64,000 nucleotides of DNA. Origin: Chionoecetes opilio (lineage: Eukaryota; Arthropoda; Malacostraca; Decapoda; Majidae). Shown in pieces: positions 10,594 to 21,345 of the stretch. Position 1 is the first letter of the stretch. Each line of letters opens with the position of its first letter. Below the pieces are notes generated by a model, which saw only the letters and a list, made by a program, of their open reading frames with translations, was not told the DNA's origin and searched no databases. The stretch lies in contig JACEEZ010002646.1 of the NCBI GenBank assembly GCA_016584305.1, positions 290,888 to 354,887 of the forward strand. The letters are read 5' to 3'. Both the position numbers and the translations under genes were made by a program.

Positions 10594-11326
10594 CGGGCAA
10601 CCCGACCCGACCCGAACCGACCGACCGTCACGCTTTTTAGGAGCTTATATCTTTGGAATCTAGCTTCCGATTGACAAGCGGTCTTCGCCATCTGATATTC
10701 AATCCCTTTTGTGCTTGATATGTTTTGTCTCACGTGAGGGGTCAGCATGGCGCGTGGCGCGTGCCGCGTGAGGGGTGTCAGACAACGTTATCTTGCTATA
10801 GCTGAGAAACGGCTGTACCGACTAAGTTGAAATTTGATGTGTGGTTTGAGACCACACTCCTAGCAATGTCACACAGGTCAAACTCCGGGTGACGCCCACG
10901 TGCGCACGTGCGGCGGGTTTCTACGGGCTCGCTCGTCCTTCGCCGATTAAGGCGTCTTACTGGTTTATCTTTTTTTATCGTTATTTTCTTGCATGCATCA
11001 AACACGAATTAAATATGTATTTCAAATTATCAATCCATCCTGCCTGCCTGCTTTCTTATGTAATGATAATGGGAAATTTTTCAAGTTCTTCAACCTTATC
11101 ATCTTTTTATTATGAATTCCTTGATGCTATCCTCAGCAGAAAGATAACTTTGTCACTTGCTTTTTTTTCCTCTTTTTGTCAACCTACGTTCAACAAAGGA
11201 CTCTCTATTGGTGGTCTTTTAGCTCTAAACTAAATCATGGTTATCGCCCTTGATGAATTAAGATGAATTATGGGAACAGTGAAATGAAGCATGCATAATA
11301 TTTACACACTTATGAATTCCTATACA
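10594..11326. other. intron sequence, no recognised gene
   Basis: A short run of CCGACC-type repeats sits at 10600-10625 and a 14-bp palindrome CACGTGCGCACGTG at 10897-10910. The 114-residue + frame at 10889 is low in recognisable motifs and is probably chance. Confidence 0.45.
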
Positions 11327-12306
11327 GGAACTAAATGATTCACGGTGAGATGCCACTGAGCGCCAAACTTCTGATCTTTCTATAATTTCTGACAGGGGCA
11401 AAGCAAACCTTGTTTTGTTCAATGCCTCAAAAACCCAATTTCTTCTTTACCTATCTACTCGACAAAACCTACCTACCTAAGAAGTCAGGTGTCCTGTGGT
11501 GTCTGCGTCCTTTTTCTCTCCCTCCCAGTTGCTTGTTCTCTACAGGGGCCTTATCCGCCATGTATGGAGTATGTCTCACATGTTTGGGGGGATCCACTCA
11601 TACAGCTCTCCTAAACAGGGTTGAGTCAAAAGCTTTTCGTCTCATCAACTCCTCTCCTCTGACTGACTGTCTTCAATCTTTAAATCACCGACACAATGTT
11701 GCTTCTCTTGCTCTCTTCTACCGTTATTTTCATGCTCACTGCTCTTCTGAACTTGCTAACTACACGCCTCTACCCCTTCCGCGGCCTCGCTGCACAAGAC
11801 TTTCTACTTATTCTCATCCCTATTCTGTCCACCTTCCTAATGCAAGAGTTAATCAGTATCTTTACTCTTTCATCCCTTTCACTAGTAAACTCTGGAACTC
11901 TCTTCCTGTTTCTATGCCCGTCAGGGTGGCAAGGTTGGTAGAGACGTGAGCTCGCAATGTGCAGCGTCCCTGTGCATTCGGTCAGCGGTTCGAGTCCACC
12001 TAGTTCGTGCTGATGTGGCGGCGCTTTGTATAGTCAATAACCTTGTAGTTGGTACTTGCAAAGTGTCTAGATAGGATGAAAATCTTATCTTATCTTATCC
12101 TGTTTCTATTTTTCCACCTTCCTACGATTTAAATCTTTTCAAGAGAAGAGTAACAAGACACCTCCCTAACTAAATTGGCCCACCCCTCTTTTTTATTACT
12201 CTTACTGTCTTCTTTATAGTGACTGGCAACTAAGCGGGCTTTGTGTTACCTCTTTTTGTTGTGCCCTTGGCCAGTCCTTTGTGATGTAAAAAAAAAAAAA
12301 AAAAAA
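11327..12306 (+). pseudogene. jockey-like LINE 3' end with SINE insertion
   Basis: This is a decayed C-terminal reverse transcriptase part. It starts with the SDRGKANLVLFNASKTQFL region, has a deletion before KKSGVLW, then reads STHTALLNRVESKAFRLINS and FYRYFHAHCSSELANY, and reaches VNQYLYSFIPFTSKLWNSLP. There the SINE interrupts it at 11916. The remainder LFKRRVTRHLPN follows at about 12135, then the 3' UTR and a poly-A run at 12288-12306. It is a 5'-truncated insertion in intron D-E. Confidence 0.85.
11916..12097 (+). mobile_element. tRNA-derived SINE with 12-bp target duplication
   Basis: The element starts GCCCGTCAGGGTGGCAAGGT, has a B box GGTTCGAGTCCACC near 11987 and ends in TCTTA repeats. 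TCCTGTTTCTAT stands on both sides (11904-11915 and 12098-12109), a clean target-site duplication within the jockey element. The SINE is therefore younger than the LINE copy. Confidence 0.92.
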
Positions 12307-13046
12307 TAATAATAATAATAATTATTATCTGTAGTTGTATCACCAGTTTTCAATTTCTTTATTTTTGACGGTGTAAATAGCAAGCAAAAAACTATTATGT
12401 TCCCAAATATGTCAGTAATGTACGTACTTCCGCAAGGACTTATCACTTACGCTGTTTATATATTTAAGTCAATCCAGGCATCGTATGAATTGGCTCTATA
12501 CCCTCACGTGTTTCTTAATGACTCGATTCTTCATAATTTTATCGCCGCACCAACAAACGTCCCTTAGTCCTGGCTGGCAGCGCTAAATTCTCGCAGCAAT
12601 TATTATGCAAGATGACAGCCACTTCTGACCTATACGGAGCGTAATATTTGTTAAGGTTTTTCTACATCCTAAGTAATTATTAACCTTATTATCTAATCAA
12701 GCAGGTCTCACGCAAGTAATCATTAATTAACTTGCAGTTGTTTGGGGAGGAGGGGGTTAACGCTGCAGCATGCTCACACATATTCTATAATAACCACGTC
12801 TTTAGCTGCATGTGCCTCGTGCACGTCTGCTTCCTCACTTTCACTGTTTACCTTCAGTTTCACCAACTCCACGGCGGCACTGCTTCCCTTGCTTTCTTCA
12901 CCCACTATTTCCTCGGTTACTGCACTTGTGATTCTGAAATTTATATTTTGGCCATTCATCCCCTTCCTTCCTCATGTCATCTTTCATGATAATGTTACTC
13001 GCTCAAGCTTCTTTTGCGTCGTTTCGTAATGCAAGAGTCAGGCAGT
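12307..13046. other. intron sequence, no recognised gene
   Basis: An ATA-repeat tail follows the poly-A of the LINE. A 61-residue minus frame at 12959-12774, rich in Glu and Val, has no recognisable family. I see no other feature. Confidence 0.4.
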
Positions 13047-13054
13047 AATTCTAG

Positions 13055-14484
13055 CAGAGCTGGGCGCGACTTTAATTTTTTCAGGTGCGACTTTTGACTT
13101 TGCGACTTTGCCGCCGGACCTGGTGCGACTGCGACTCTGCGACTCTATTTTTGGCCCCCCAGTGCGACTTGCGACTTTGCGACTTTGCCGCTGGACCTGG
13201 TGCGACTGCGACTCTGCGACTCTATTTTTGGCCCCCCAGTGCGACTTGCGACTTTGCGACTGCGACTTATTTTTCCCGGTGCGACTCCGCTAAATTACAA
13301 AGTAAACTTTAGCGCGATAACAGAAACATGCTTTTATAAGGCAGAAAAACATATTTATTCATTTTTTAGTTCAAACACAGCACACAAACACAGTTTTTTT
13401 TACGAAAAATGTCGGGAATGATGCTATACGTTTTGTTCACTCTGGGTTGAGTTGGAACACCAGCTGCCAGCTGCTGATTAAGTGATTAAAACATTGGCTA
13501 CCTATCTAGAAATAACATGAAACAAATTACTTTAAATTAGTATTAAGCCGGGTTCACATGAGAGGCAAAAGATGTGGCTAGGATGCGCAAAAGTTGCGTC
13601 TACAATGACCAAAAGATGATGGTAGGGGTTCACACATAAGCCTGGCTTCACACGGCGACCAACGGTTTGTTTACATTTGCGCCGCCGATCTACGAATCAA
13701 ATTTTCAACATAATAGCAACAAATTGCCAACAAATAACAATACCGTACTAATTAGTTAAAATCCATTCAAATAAGAGACATATAGACCTATTAACATTAT
13801 TTAAGCCCAAATTCCCAAGAAAACACGACGACAAGATTTAAAATAACGGTTTTTGAACCTGCCCATTTCGCTAGTCACATATCAATTCAAATCGAGCGAA
13901 TTTGACCTAGATTATCACTTCTAATGTTCACTGCCACTATGAAAACACCTATCATTAACACATAAGGGGAATAGATAGCACAGTAACTGTGCGGGCGGTG
14001 CGGCCGGTGCGACGGAGACTCACACACGAACACCCCCCACGGCTGAAGGCAGAGCAACTACTGACCACAGAGTCTGCGGTCTGCCAAAGATCTTTGGTTC
14101 TGCCCAAGCACATATCATGTGTGGTTGACTAGTTATCAACCACACTTGCTAGACAGAATCATATCAGAATGTACCTACACTGTTTAACCTATTCTATTAG
14201 TGCCGAGTGGCAATTAAGTGAATTAACGATACAACCGGTAGGCGGTCAAGTGCCATACGACTTTGCCGCATTCCGAATGCCGCGCTGATGCCGCGGCAAT
14301 TTCTTTAAAAAAAGTCGTCTTTGTTCCTGTTCAAAGTCGGGGCAAAAGTCGCGGAAAATTGGCGGTGCGACTTTGCTTAGTTCGACTTTTTCAAAACGTT
14401 TGCGACTTTCGACTTGGTGACTTCGAAATTCATAGTGCGGCAAAGTCGCAAAGTCGCAACTCGGTGCCGCAACGCCCAGCTCTG
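13055..14484. mobile_element. non-autonomous hAT-type element
   Basis: Termini CAGAGCTGGGCG on the left and CGCCCAGCTCTG on the right are exact inverted repeats. AATTCTAG flanks both sides (13047-13054 and 14485-14492), an 8-bp target duplication as made by hAT transposases. No transposase ORF is inside. The left 230 bp are a tandem array of GCGACT words, and the right 250 bp again carry many GCGACTTT words in both orientations, which look like subterminal binding sites. Confidence 0.9.
13085..13290. repeat. GCGACT-rich minisatellite
   Basis: A unit of about 78 bp (GCGACTTTGCCGCCGGACCT, then GCGACTGCGACTCTGCGACT, then ATTTTTGGCCCCCCAGT) occurs twice in full and once in part. The ORFs reading through it (CDSATLFLAPQ repeats) are by-products of the array. 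Confidence 0.9.
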
Positions 14485-14492
14485 AATTCTAG

Positions 14493-14815
14493 TCACTTAT
14501 TCCTCTCGTTGATGCAGTGGTATTGAACAGTCTGCTTCTCTCCTAATAGCCTTCTTTCATTTCCTTCAAAACATGAGTGCTAGGTTTTCTCAGACTTATT
14601 CCGTCCTTTTTAACTGTTTTATTTGAACAGTTACGGAAGCATCATCAATTTTTTTTCCTTAGTTTGCCTTAAAGGTTTAAGTTTGAGTCTTGCCTTCATT
14701 AGTCACGTGGTATTCGTGGTAAACATAAGCATTGCACAGACTCCGCTAAATCAGGAAGATTGCCCGACCGTGGGTGGCCTTGTCGAGCTGACGTGCCCTT
14801 GCTTCCCCTCGGCAG
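14493..14815. other. end of intron D-E
   Basis: Pyrimidine-rich intron end leading to the CCCCTCGGCAG acceptor at 14815. No other feature is seen. Confidence 0.5.
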
Positions 14816-15010
14816 GCTGAAAGGGAGTGGCGCCACCTCAAGAACAACGTCACCTCCACCCAGGCGGCGCCGGACTTTTACCAGAAGCTCACAACCCGCC
14901 AGATGCGTGACCTGCACCAGCGGTACAAACTCGACTTCGAGCTTTTCGGCTACACCCTCGACGCCTACCTGCCCCTGGCCAAGGACGCGCCCAACCGCCC
15001 ACACTCGTAA
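14816..15010 (+). CDS. carbohydrate sulfotransferase last exon E (gene copy 1)
   Basis: The exon opens in phase 0 after CTCGGCAG with AEREWRHLKNN. It then reads APDFYQKLTTRQMRDLHQRY and KLDFELFGYTLDAYLPLAKD and stops at TAA (15008-15010). The family C-terminus has the same pattern: a helix ending in L-x-x-x-Y-x-x-DF-x-x-F-x-Y, followed closely by the stop. Exons A to E together would give about 257 residues of catalytic domain; the signal-anchor exon or exons are not in the window. GC content is much higher than in the surrounding repeats. An antisense LINE begins two bases after the stop. Confidence 0.93.
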   Translation, partial: AEREWRHLKNNVTSTQAAPDFYQKLTTRQMRDLHQRYKLDFELFGYTLDAYLPLAKDAPNRPHS

Positions 15011-15106
15011 TGCATAAGAACATAAGAACATAAGAACATAAGAAAATAAGGAAGCTACAAGAGGCCGCGAGGCCTACACGTGGTAGTTCCTGTCACCTAA
15101 CACTAC

Positions 15107-16585
15107 CTACATCCACCTTTCATCCCCATCCATGAACCTATCCAGCTCCCCTTTAAAGCTCCCTAATGACTCCGCACTAACTACCTGTCTACTGAGACCA
15201 TTCCACTCATTCACCACCCTATTTGTGAGCCAGTTTTTCCCTATTTCCTTTCTAAATCTACGCTTTTCCAGCTTGAATCCGTTACTTCTTGTTCTACCCT
15301 GGTTAAAAGCCGTAAGAACTTTTCCTACCTCTCCTTTATTAAATCCCTTTATCCACTTAAAAACTTCTATCAGATCGCCCCTTACTCTGCGTCTCTCGAG
15401 TGAGTGTAATTTTAATAACTTCAATCTCCTCTCATAACTAAAGTTACGCATCCCTTGTATAATTTTGGTCATCCTTCTCTGCACTTTTTCTAACAACACT
15501 ATATCCATCCTGTAATATGGAGACCAAAACTGAACTGCATAGTCTAGGTGAGGCCTGACTAGAGCCAGATAAAGCTTTAGAATAACTTCCGCACTTCTAC
15601 TTTTAACACTTCTGGTAATGAATCCTAATACTCTATTAGCTCTATTTCTGGCCTCAATACATTGTTTCCTAGGTCGGAGGTCTGGGCTCACCCTCACTCC
15701 AAGATCTTTTTCACCTTCTGATCTTTTCAGCGATACATTGCTTATGGTGTATCTATTACCAGGGTTTTTTCTACCAACATTCATAACGCTACATTTATCA
15801 ATATTAAATTACATCTGCCATCTGACTGCCCACTCGTTAAGTTTATCTAAGTCTCCCTGCAATATGTTTACGTCAGACTGTGATCCAATAATCCTACCTA
15901 ACTTAGTATCATCAGCAAACTTGCTGATATCACTGCTAATCCCACTATCCAAGTCGTTGATGTAAATCAAAAATAGTAATGGGCCCAAAACAGACCCTTG
16001 TGGAACTCCACTTGTTACCAGTCCCCATTCAGATTTGGAACCATTAATTGTAACCCTTTGTTGCCTATTACTTAGCCAAGCTCTGATCCAATGAAGAACC
16101 TTCCCTTCGATACCATGAGCCCTAACCTTATTTAAGAGTCGCTCGTGTGGTACTTTGTCAAATGCCTTACTAAAGTCCAGATATATTATATCATAATCCT
16201 TATCATCATTATCTGCCGTCTCATAAACTTTCCTATAAAAACTCAATAAATTGGTGAGACATGACCTACCCTTGGTGAATCCATGTTGTGAATCATTGAT
16301 CAAACTATGTTTATCTAAGTGCTCTCTAATGTTTTTTGCAATAATAGATTCCAATAATTTACCCACCACTGATGTTAGACTTACGGGTCGATAATTTGAC
16401 TTTAGTCCTCTGTCTCCCTTCTTAAATATGGGAACAACATTTCCTTTCCTCCACAATAATGGCACATCGCCTATCTCAACCGATTTCCTAAAAATGTGCA
16501 CTAACGACTCACTAACAACCTCCTTGCATTCCTTTAATACCCTGGGATACACTTCATCTGGTCCTGGCGATTTAAATGTTTTCAT
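15107..16585 (-). pseudogene. CR1 ORF2 reverse transcriptase and C-terminus
   Basis: The part at 16585-15809 reads SPGPDEVYPRVLKE, then VVPIFKKGDRGLKSNYRPVS, SQHGFTKGRSCLTNLL, IIYLDFSKAFDKVPHERLL, SGVPQGSVLGPLLFLIYIND and KFADDTKL. This is the full palm with the FADD catalytic box. A TAA in place of a Glu codon (15809-15811) separates it from the C-terminal part (15784-15107), which carries EKDLGVRVS, LYLALVRPHLDYAVQFWSPY and the terminal NGLSRQVVSAESLGSFK motif common to CR1/L2 elements. Without that stop and the A-run slip, ORF2 would be continuous. Confidence 0.9.
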
Positions 16586-18155
16586 TTTTTTCTATACCCT
16601 CCTCCACCATTTCCCTAGTTATCACAATATCTTTGAGTTTTTCCTCATCGCTTCCTTTGAACATCTGTTCACTATCAGGTATCGTCTGTGTATCCTCCTC
16701 CGTAAAAACACTTAAGAAATAATCATTTAGACTCCTACACATATCCTCATCCGTATTTAAGACCTCACCCTGTCCTGACCTTAAGGGCCCAACTAATTCC
16801 CTTGTCTTTGTTTTATAAACCTGATAGAACCCCTTTGGGTCCCTGTTCGCCTGTTCTGCTACTTTAATCTCATAATTGTTCTTAGCAACTCGAGTTAATT
16901 TCTTCACTGTCCTCGCCATCACGTTATACTGTTCTTTGTTTACCAATCCTGCCTTGAACCTTAAATAAATGTTTCTTTTTACTCCAATGTTGTGTTTTAA
17001 CTTGGTGGTCATCCATTTTGGATCACTCTTTCTGGACCTTATCTCCCTATAAGGAATATTTCTTTTCTGTCCGTCAATTATATTCCTTACAAATGAGATA
17101 TAATCATCCTCGGCTCCGACCTCACTTCCCCTTCTAACCTCTCTAATTACCTCCTCAGCCCTGACCTCACTTCCCTGTCTAACCGCTCTAATTATCTCCT
17201 CAGCCTCGACCTCACTACCATATCTGACCGCGCCAATTACCTCCCGGTGCCTTCCTAATCCTTCATAATTGGCCTTTCCAGCTGACAACGCCTTGTCCTG
17301 GGGAACTTTCTGCTCCTCCATCCCACACCTCTTATTAATAACCTCCAGGTGTCTTCTTAATCCCGCATAATTGGCCTTTCTGAAATTAGGTATTCGATGC
17401 CTATTGCCACTTAATTTTCCAACTTCCCATTTTAAGCTAAATCTGATCTCATAATGGTCGCTATTATCTAAATTCCCCCCGACCTCCACATTTGTAACTA
17501 AATCGTCTCTATTTGTCAGCAATAGATCTAGAATATTATCTCCTCTAGAAGGCTTCTTGATTGCTTGACTTAGGAAGTTATCCTGGATTATATTTAACAA
17601 TTCATCTGCATCGCTGTCACCTATGATTAAATCCCAGTCTATATTCCTAAGATTAAAATCTCCCACCACGCATAATCGATTATATCTGCAGGCCTTGTTT
17701 ATTTCTTCCCATATAGGAGCTGAATCCTCTTTACATAAGTTTGGAGGCCTATACACTACACCCAAAACCATTTTCTCAGTTCCCTCCGTAACCTCTACCC
17801 ATATAGACTCTATGCTGTCATCTGTTTTTATAACATTGTTAACACAACACTGCAATGCATCTCTTGCATAAAGCGCAACTCCTCCTCCTCGTCTGCCTAC
17901 TCTGTCCTTGTGAAATAACTTATACCCAGCTATCTCGACTTCCGGATCGAATACCTTTCCTGACATATCCAACCATGTTTCTGTTAATGCTATTATATCA
18001 AAATCCTCTACACTATTTATTCCTCTCAGGAAATCTATCTTTTTTAAAATACTCCTACAGTTTGTATAGTAAACCTTCAAGCAACTCCTCTTTTTTTTGT
18101 CAATTTTCCCTTTATCTTTAACTAAACCCCTCCTCTCTCTCTTCTTACGAATCAC
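16572..18155 (-). pseudogene. CR1 ORF2 endonuclease half
   Basis: 527 residues. All endonuclease landmarks are intact: YYTNCRSILKK near residue 29, IIALTETWLDM near residue 55 (catalytic Glu), VVYRPPNL near residue 132, CVVGDFNLRNIDWDL near residue 162 and NSDHYEIRF near residue 231. A linker follows with three near-repeats of IIRAVRQGSEVRAEE type (residues about 304-350), then RKSDPKWMT and the start of the reverse transcriptase region. It ends where a run of seven A shifts the frame into the reverse transcriptase ORF. Confidence 0.9.
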
Positions 18156-18235
18156 TTTAGTTCCCTGCCTTCTGAAACTCCTCCTAGTGTCGCAAGTTTC
18201 CTTTACCCCAACCCCCGTGTCTAAACCCCGGTTCT

Positions 18236-18781
18236 CTATCTTAAAAAAGCCTGCAGTGCATCTACCTCCCTTTCAAGGGATTCAGACAAGATCTGAACTC
18301 CTTTCCTCGAAAAGTGCACCCCGTCCCTGCGGTAGAGGCTGTTATGCCCGAAAAAGAGGTCCCAGCTGTCGACAAAGGCCCAACCATTGGCTTTGCAATG
18401 AAGTGCCAGCCGGCAATTCACCGCAATAGCCCTGGAGTACCACATGTCGTCAACAAAGCGTCTTGGAAGGACACCACACACCACAGGGAACCCACCCCTG
18501 TCCCTAACTTTACCTACAGCTTCCTTGAACCGCCGTAGCAATTCCTCACTTTTTACACACTCAACATCATTTCCCCCAGCGCTCAGGCAGACGATGGGCT
18601 TTTTCCCTTGGTCCGCCATGCACTCAACTATCTTGTCACTAACATAACCTATCCCCTTCCCGGGGTAACTCACCGACTTCATGCGCATCCCTTCTCTGTC
18701 ACAGAACCTGCTGTCAAGATTTCTAACCTGACTGTCACCAACCACCAAGATTTTACCTTGCACACCCCATGCACACCCCAT
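18236..18781 (-). CDS. CR1 ORF1 with SGNH esterase domain
   Basis: 181 residues. Blocks of an SGNH-type esterase occur in order: ILVVGDSQVRNLD (block I, with Ser in GDSQ), CLSAGGNDVECV (Asn block) and RRDGVHFSRKGVQILS (Asp-x-x-His block). CR1 ORF1 proteins often have such a domain, thought to bind RNA or membranes. The frame is intact, but N-terminal domains (zinc finger or PHD) are absent, so the 5' end is probably truncated. It lies just upstream of ORF2 (81-bp gap). Confidence 0.88.
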   Translation of the reverse strand: MGCAWGVQGKILVVGDSQVRNLDSRFCDREGMRMKSVSYPGKGIGYVSDKIVECMADQGKKPIVCLSAGGNDVECVKSEELLRRFKEAVGKVRDRGGFPVVCGVLPRRFVDDMWYSRAIAVNCRLALHCKANGWAFVDSWDLFFGHNSLYRRDGVHFSRKGVQILSESLEREVDALQAFLR

Positions 18782-18953
18782 GCTAGCTGGGGTTTCGAAT
18801 TGATATGGTATACACTTGTATATTTATTAATTTATTTATTAATTTTGTGTGTTATTCACCCACCCATGGCCTTGTCCACGCGAGTCGGACTCGCGATCGC
18901 CAGTTTCACCCTTCCGGTGCGAGGCTGCGAGCTTGGATTATTAGCTATTATTA

Positions 18954-19619
18954 TTAAATACATCTTTTACTCCATCCCATGTCACCTCTCAAACCTTCAA
19001 TCGCTGCATATCTAGGTGCATTCAGTGCCATTCTTGCTACTCTATTTTGTCCCACTTCCAATTTCTCTATTTCACTCTCATTCCACGCAATCACATCCAT
19101 ACCATACATAATGCTTGGGACAGCCCCACTCTTCCACACTTCCCTCAACACGTCATACTTGCTTGCCCTCATCCTTGCAACACTCCCAAGTCGACCAACC
19201 CACTGATTTACCTGGCTGATCTTTTCAGCCTTTGCTTTTCCACATCCATTGGAACTCATGCACATCCCTAGGTACTTGTATTCACAAGTTTGCTCTAATT
19301 CATTCTCTCCCAGTCTCCATGTAGCTTTTCTCTCATCCTCTGACCTATTTACTATCATCACCTTACTTTTCTCACTGCTAAATCTTACTCCAAAGTCTCT
19401 CCCATACTCATTCACCACATCTAAAAGGTTCTGGAGTTCCTCAGCCGACTCACTCATAACTACCATATCATCTGCATACATTAACAAACATATTTTGTCA
19501 CTCCCTACTCTCACTCCTGAATCCATTCTTCTCATCCTTACTGCCAGTTCCTCAGTATACAGACTAAACAAGGTTGGGGACAGAATACATCCTTGCCTAA
19601 CACCTCTCTCACGCCTCAC
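18954..19619 (-). pseudogene. LINE reverse transcriptase, palm to C-terminus
   Basis: 221 residues. It begins RRERGVRQGCILSPTLFSLY, has the catalytic LLMYADDMVVMSES near residue 65, then KYLGMCMSSNGC near residue 115, and ends in a region with ARMALNAPRYAAIEGLRG. The upstream part is beyond the hAT insertion. No frameshift is seen in this half. Confidence 0.85.
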
Positions 19620-19821
19620 CCATTCTGTTTCTGTATTACCTAGCCCAGGGGTGGGGAACCTGCGGCCTTCTAAGCCATTAAGTGTGGCCTTTTGAATGAA
19701 TCCAAATTTTGCAGAACAAATCCTTTTATTTTTATTAATATGTTTTTGTTCGTCTTTTATTATTTTAATTTTAATCTTAAAAAGAACTTAATTAAAATAC
19801 CAAAGAGTAAAAGAAGATTCA

Positions 19822-20112
19822 ATGTTCATCAGCATTATGCGGCTTTATGCCACTCATAAGGACCACAAATATTTCAAATTAGAGGGAGAGGCGCGAAAGG
19901 TTGCATTGCAGAAATTAAAAGATACAAAGCAAAAGCAAAGACAATTATTTCAAGCAGCGGTAAGACCCGGAAATAATGCCACTGAAGCAACTTATAAAGT
20001 GACTTATATACTCGGGAAAATAGGGAAGCCATTCAGCGATGTGGAAATCGTAAAAGAATGCATTGTTGTAGGATGCTTAGACCCCGATAAGGTGATGCTT
20101 AGACCCCGATAA
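19822..20112 (+). pseudogene. hAT transposase N-terminal part, stopped by repeats
   Basis: A 96-residue frame includes HKYFKLEGEARKVALQKLKD and ATYKVTYILGKIGKPFSDVE, typical of the region before the catalytic domain in GTF2IRD2/ZBED-like hAT proteins. It ends in a premature stop created by the 22-bp tandem repeat at 20072-20159. The catalytic part continues in the next feature. Confidence 0.8.
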
Positions 20113-20159
20113 GGTGATGCTTAGACCCCGATAAGGTGATGCTTAGACCCCGATAAGGC
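20072..20159. repeat. four tandem 22-bp units in the transposase
   Basis: GATGCTTAGACCCCGATAAG plus GT is repeated at 20072, 20094, 20116 and 20138. Three extra units add 66 bases, which keeps the overall frame but brings stop codons into it. Confidence 0.95.
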
Positions 20160-20286
20160 TTCAAAGTACAAACAACTGCCTCTTTCAAGGAGAACCATAA
20201 CTGATCGGCAGCATGAATTAGCCCGCAACGTAACAGAACAACTTCACACAATACTCCAAAAGGAAAATATATATTATTCAATCGCT

Positions 20287-21345
20287 TTGGATGAATCAAC
20301 TGATACTACTGACTCGGCGCAGGTTTTATACTTCATTCGGGGCATAACAGAAGATTTTCTTTGCTACGAAGAGTTGCTGGCTTTGGGCACTCTTGCGGGT
20401 AGAACACGAGGAATAGATATCTTCACAAACTTTCAGGATAAATGTCGTAAAGTTGGACTGGATTTGATTAATTTAGTGAGTATATGTACAGACGGTGCAC
20501 CTTCCATGACAGGAAAACGTGCAGGGTTTATTGCACAGGTAAAAAAAATATTACCTGGTCCAGATGCTCTCATTTCTTTTCATTGTATCTTACATCAGCA
20601 AAATCTCTGTGTTAAATCTACTATTTTAAGTGACACATTGCAACAAGTAAGTATTGTTAACTATATTCGTGCAAATGCAACACGGCATCGTCCGTTTCGT
20701 AACATGCTAAAGTTGGACGATGAGGTATCCAGTGTGGATTTGCCGTCTAAAGTGCGTTGGCTATCGCAGGGACAGGTGTTAGCAAAAATGTTATCTTTGC
20801 GAGAACAGATAGTGAAATTTTATGAAGAACAGAATCAGCAATGTGAATTACTGAAAGAAGATTTCTATATAAATGCTGCATTTCTGTGTGATATCATGTC
20901 AAAGCAAAATGACTTGAATATTTCTTTGCAAGGTAAAACTAAGTCTATATATGATATGTGGCAAAAAATCCAAGCATTTCGAAGTAAGCTATCTTTTTTC
21001 AAAACTCTTCTTCTTCAAAAGGAAATTTCGGGTGAACATTTCCCCCAGTTGGCAAAGGTCGTTGATGAGCAGGAGGATTCATGCGAATCATTTGAAGAAT
21101 ACGCAGCTGTTATAGACTCATTAATTGGAGAATACAATGAAAGGTTCACTGACTTTGAGAATCATGACATCACACTCAAATTAGCATTTCAACCTCACCT
21201 AGTTGATGTGTCCAAGGCTCCTAAAGAACTACAGATGGAATTGATTGAGCTCTCAGTAGATGACATTTTAAAGTCCTTAATTGACGCTAAGAAAGATCCA
21301 ATTGAAATATGGAAAAATGCAATAGAATACCCACGCCTTCGGTAA
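20287..21345 (+). pseudogene. hAT transposase catalytic region
   Basis: 352 residues resembling the transposase-derived GTF2IRD2/FAM200/ZBED5 group: MDESTDTTDSAQVLYFIRGI (first catalytic Asp), ICTDGAPSMTGKRAGFIAQV (second Asp), FHCILHQQNLCVKS, PSKVRWLSQGQVLAKML (the RW block) and a C-terminal part ending IEYPRLR. The dimerisation tail continues in another frame (21330-21554) with weak similarity. The frame is long and well conserved, but the upstream stop and the downstream shift make this copy non-functional. Confidence 0.88.

Larger units (their letters stand above)
15011..18785 (-). mobile_element. nearly full-length CR1-like LINE, antisense to the gene
   Basis: This element contains an ORF1 with an SGNH-esterase domain and an ORF2 with endonuclease, reverse transcriptase and C-terminal region. 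Its 3' end is an ATAAGAAC tandem repeat (15011-15048), the usual CR1-type short-repeat tail. Only two defects are obvious in ORF2: a frameshift at an A-run near 16575 and one nonsense codon at 15809-15811. It is the youngest and best-preserved LINE in the window. The insertion places its 3' end directly after the sulfotransferase stop codon, so the host 3' UTR is either very short or made from LINE sequence. Confidence 0.93.

Noticed and set aside
13085..13421. Three overlapping ORFs with CDSATLFLAPQ-type repeats
   Set aside because: They arise from the GCGACT minisatellite inside the hAT element and overlap each other in different frames.
20072..20159. Short regular repeats considered as a CRISPR-like array
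   Set aside because: The units are contiguous without spacers and lie inside a transposase ORF.
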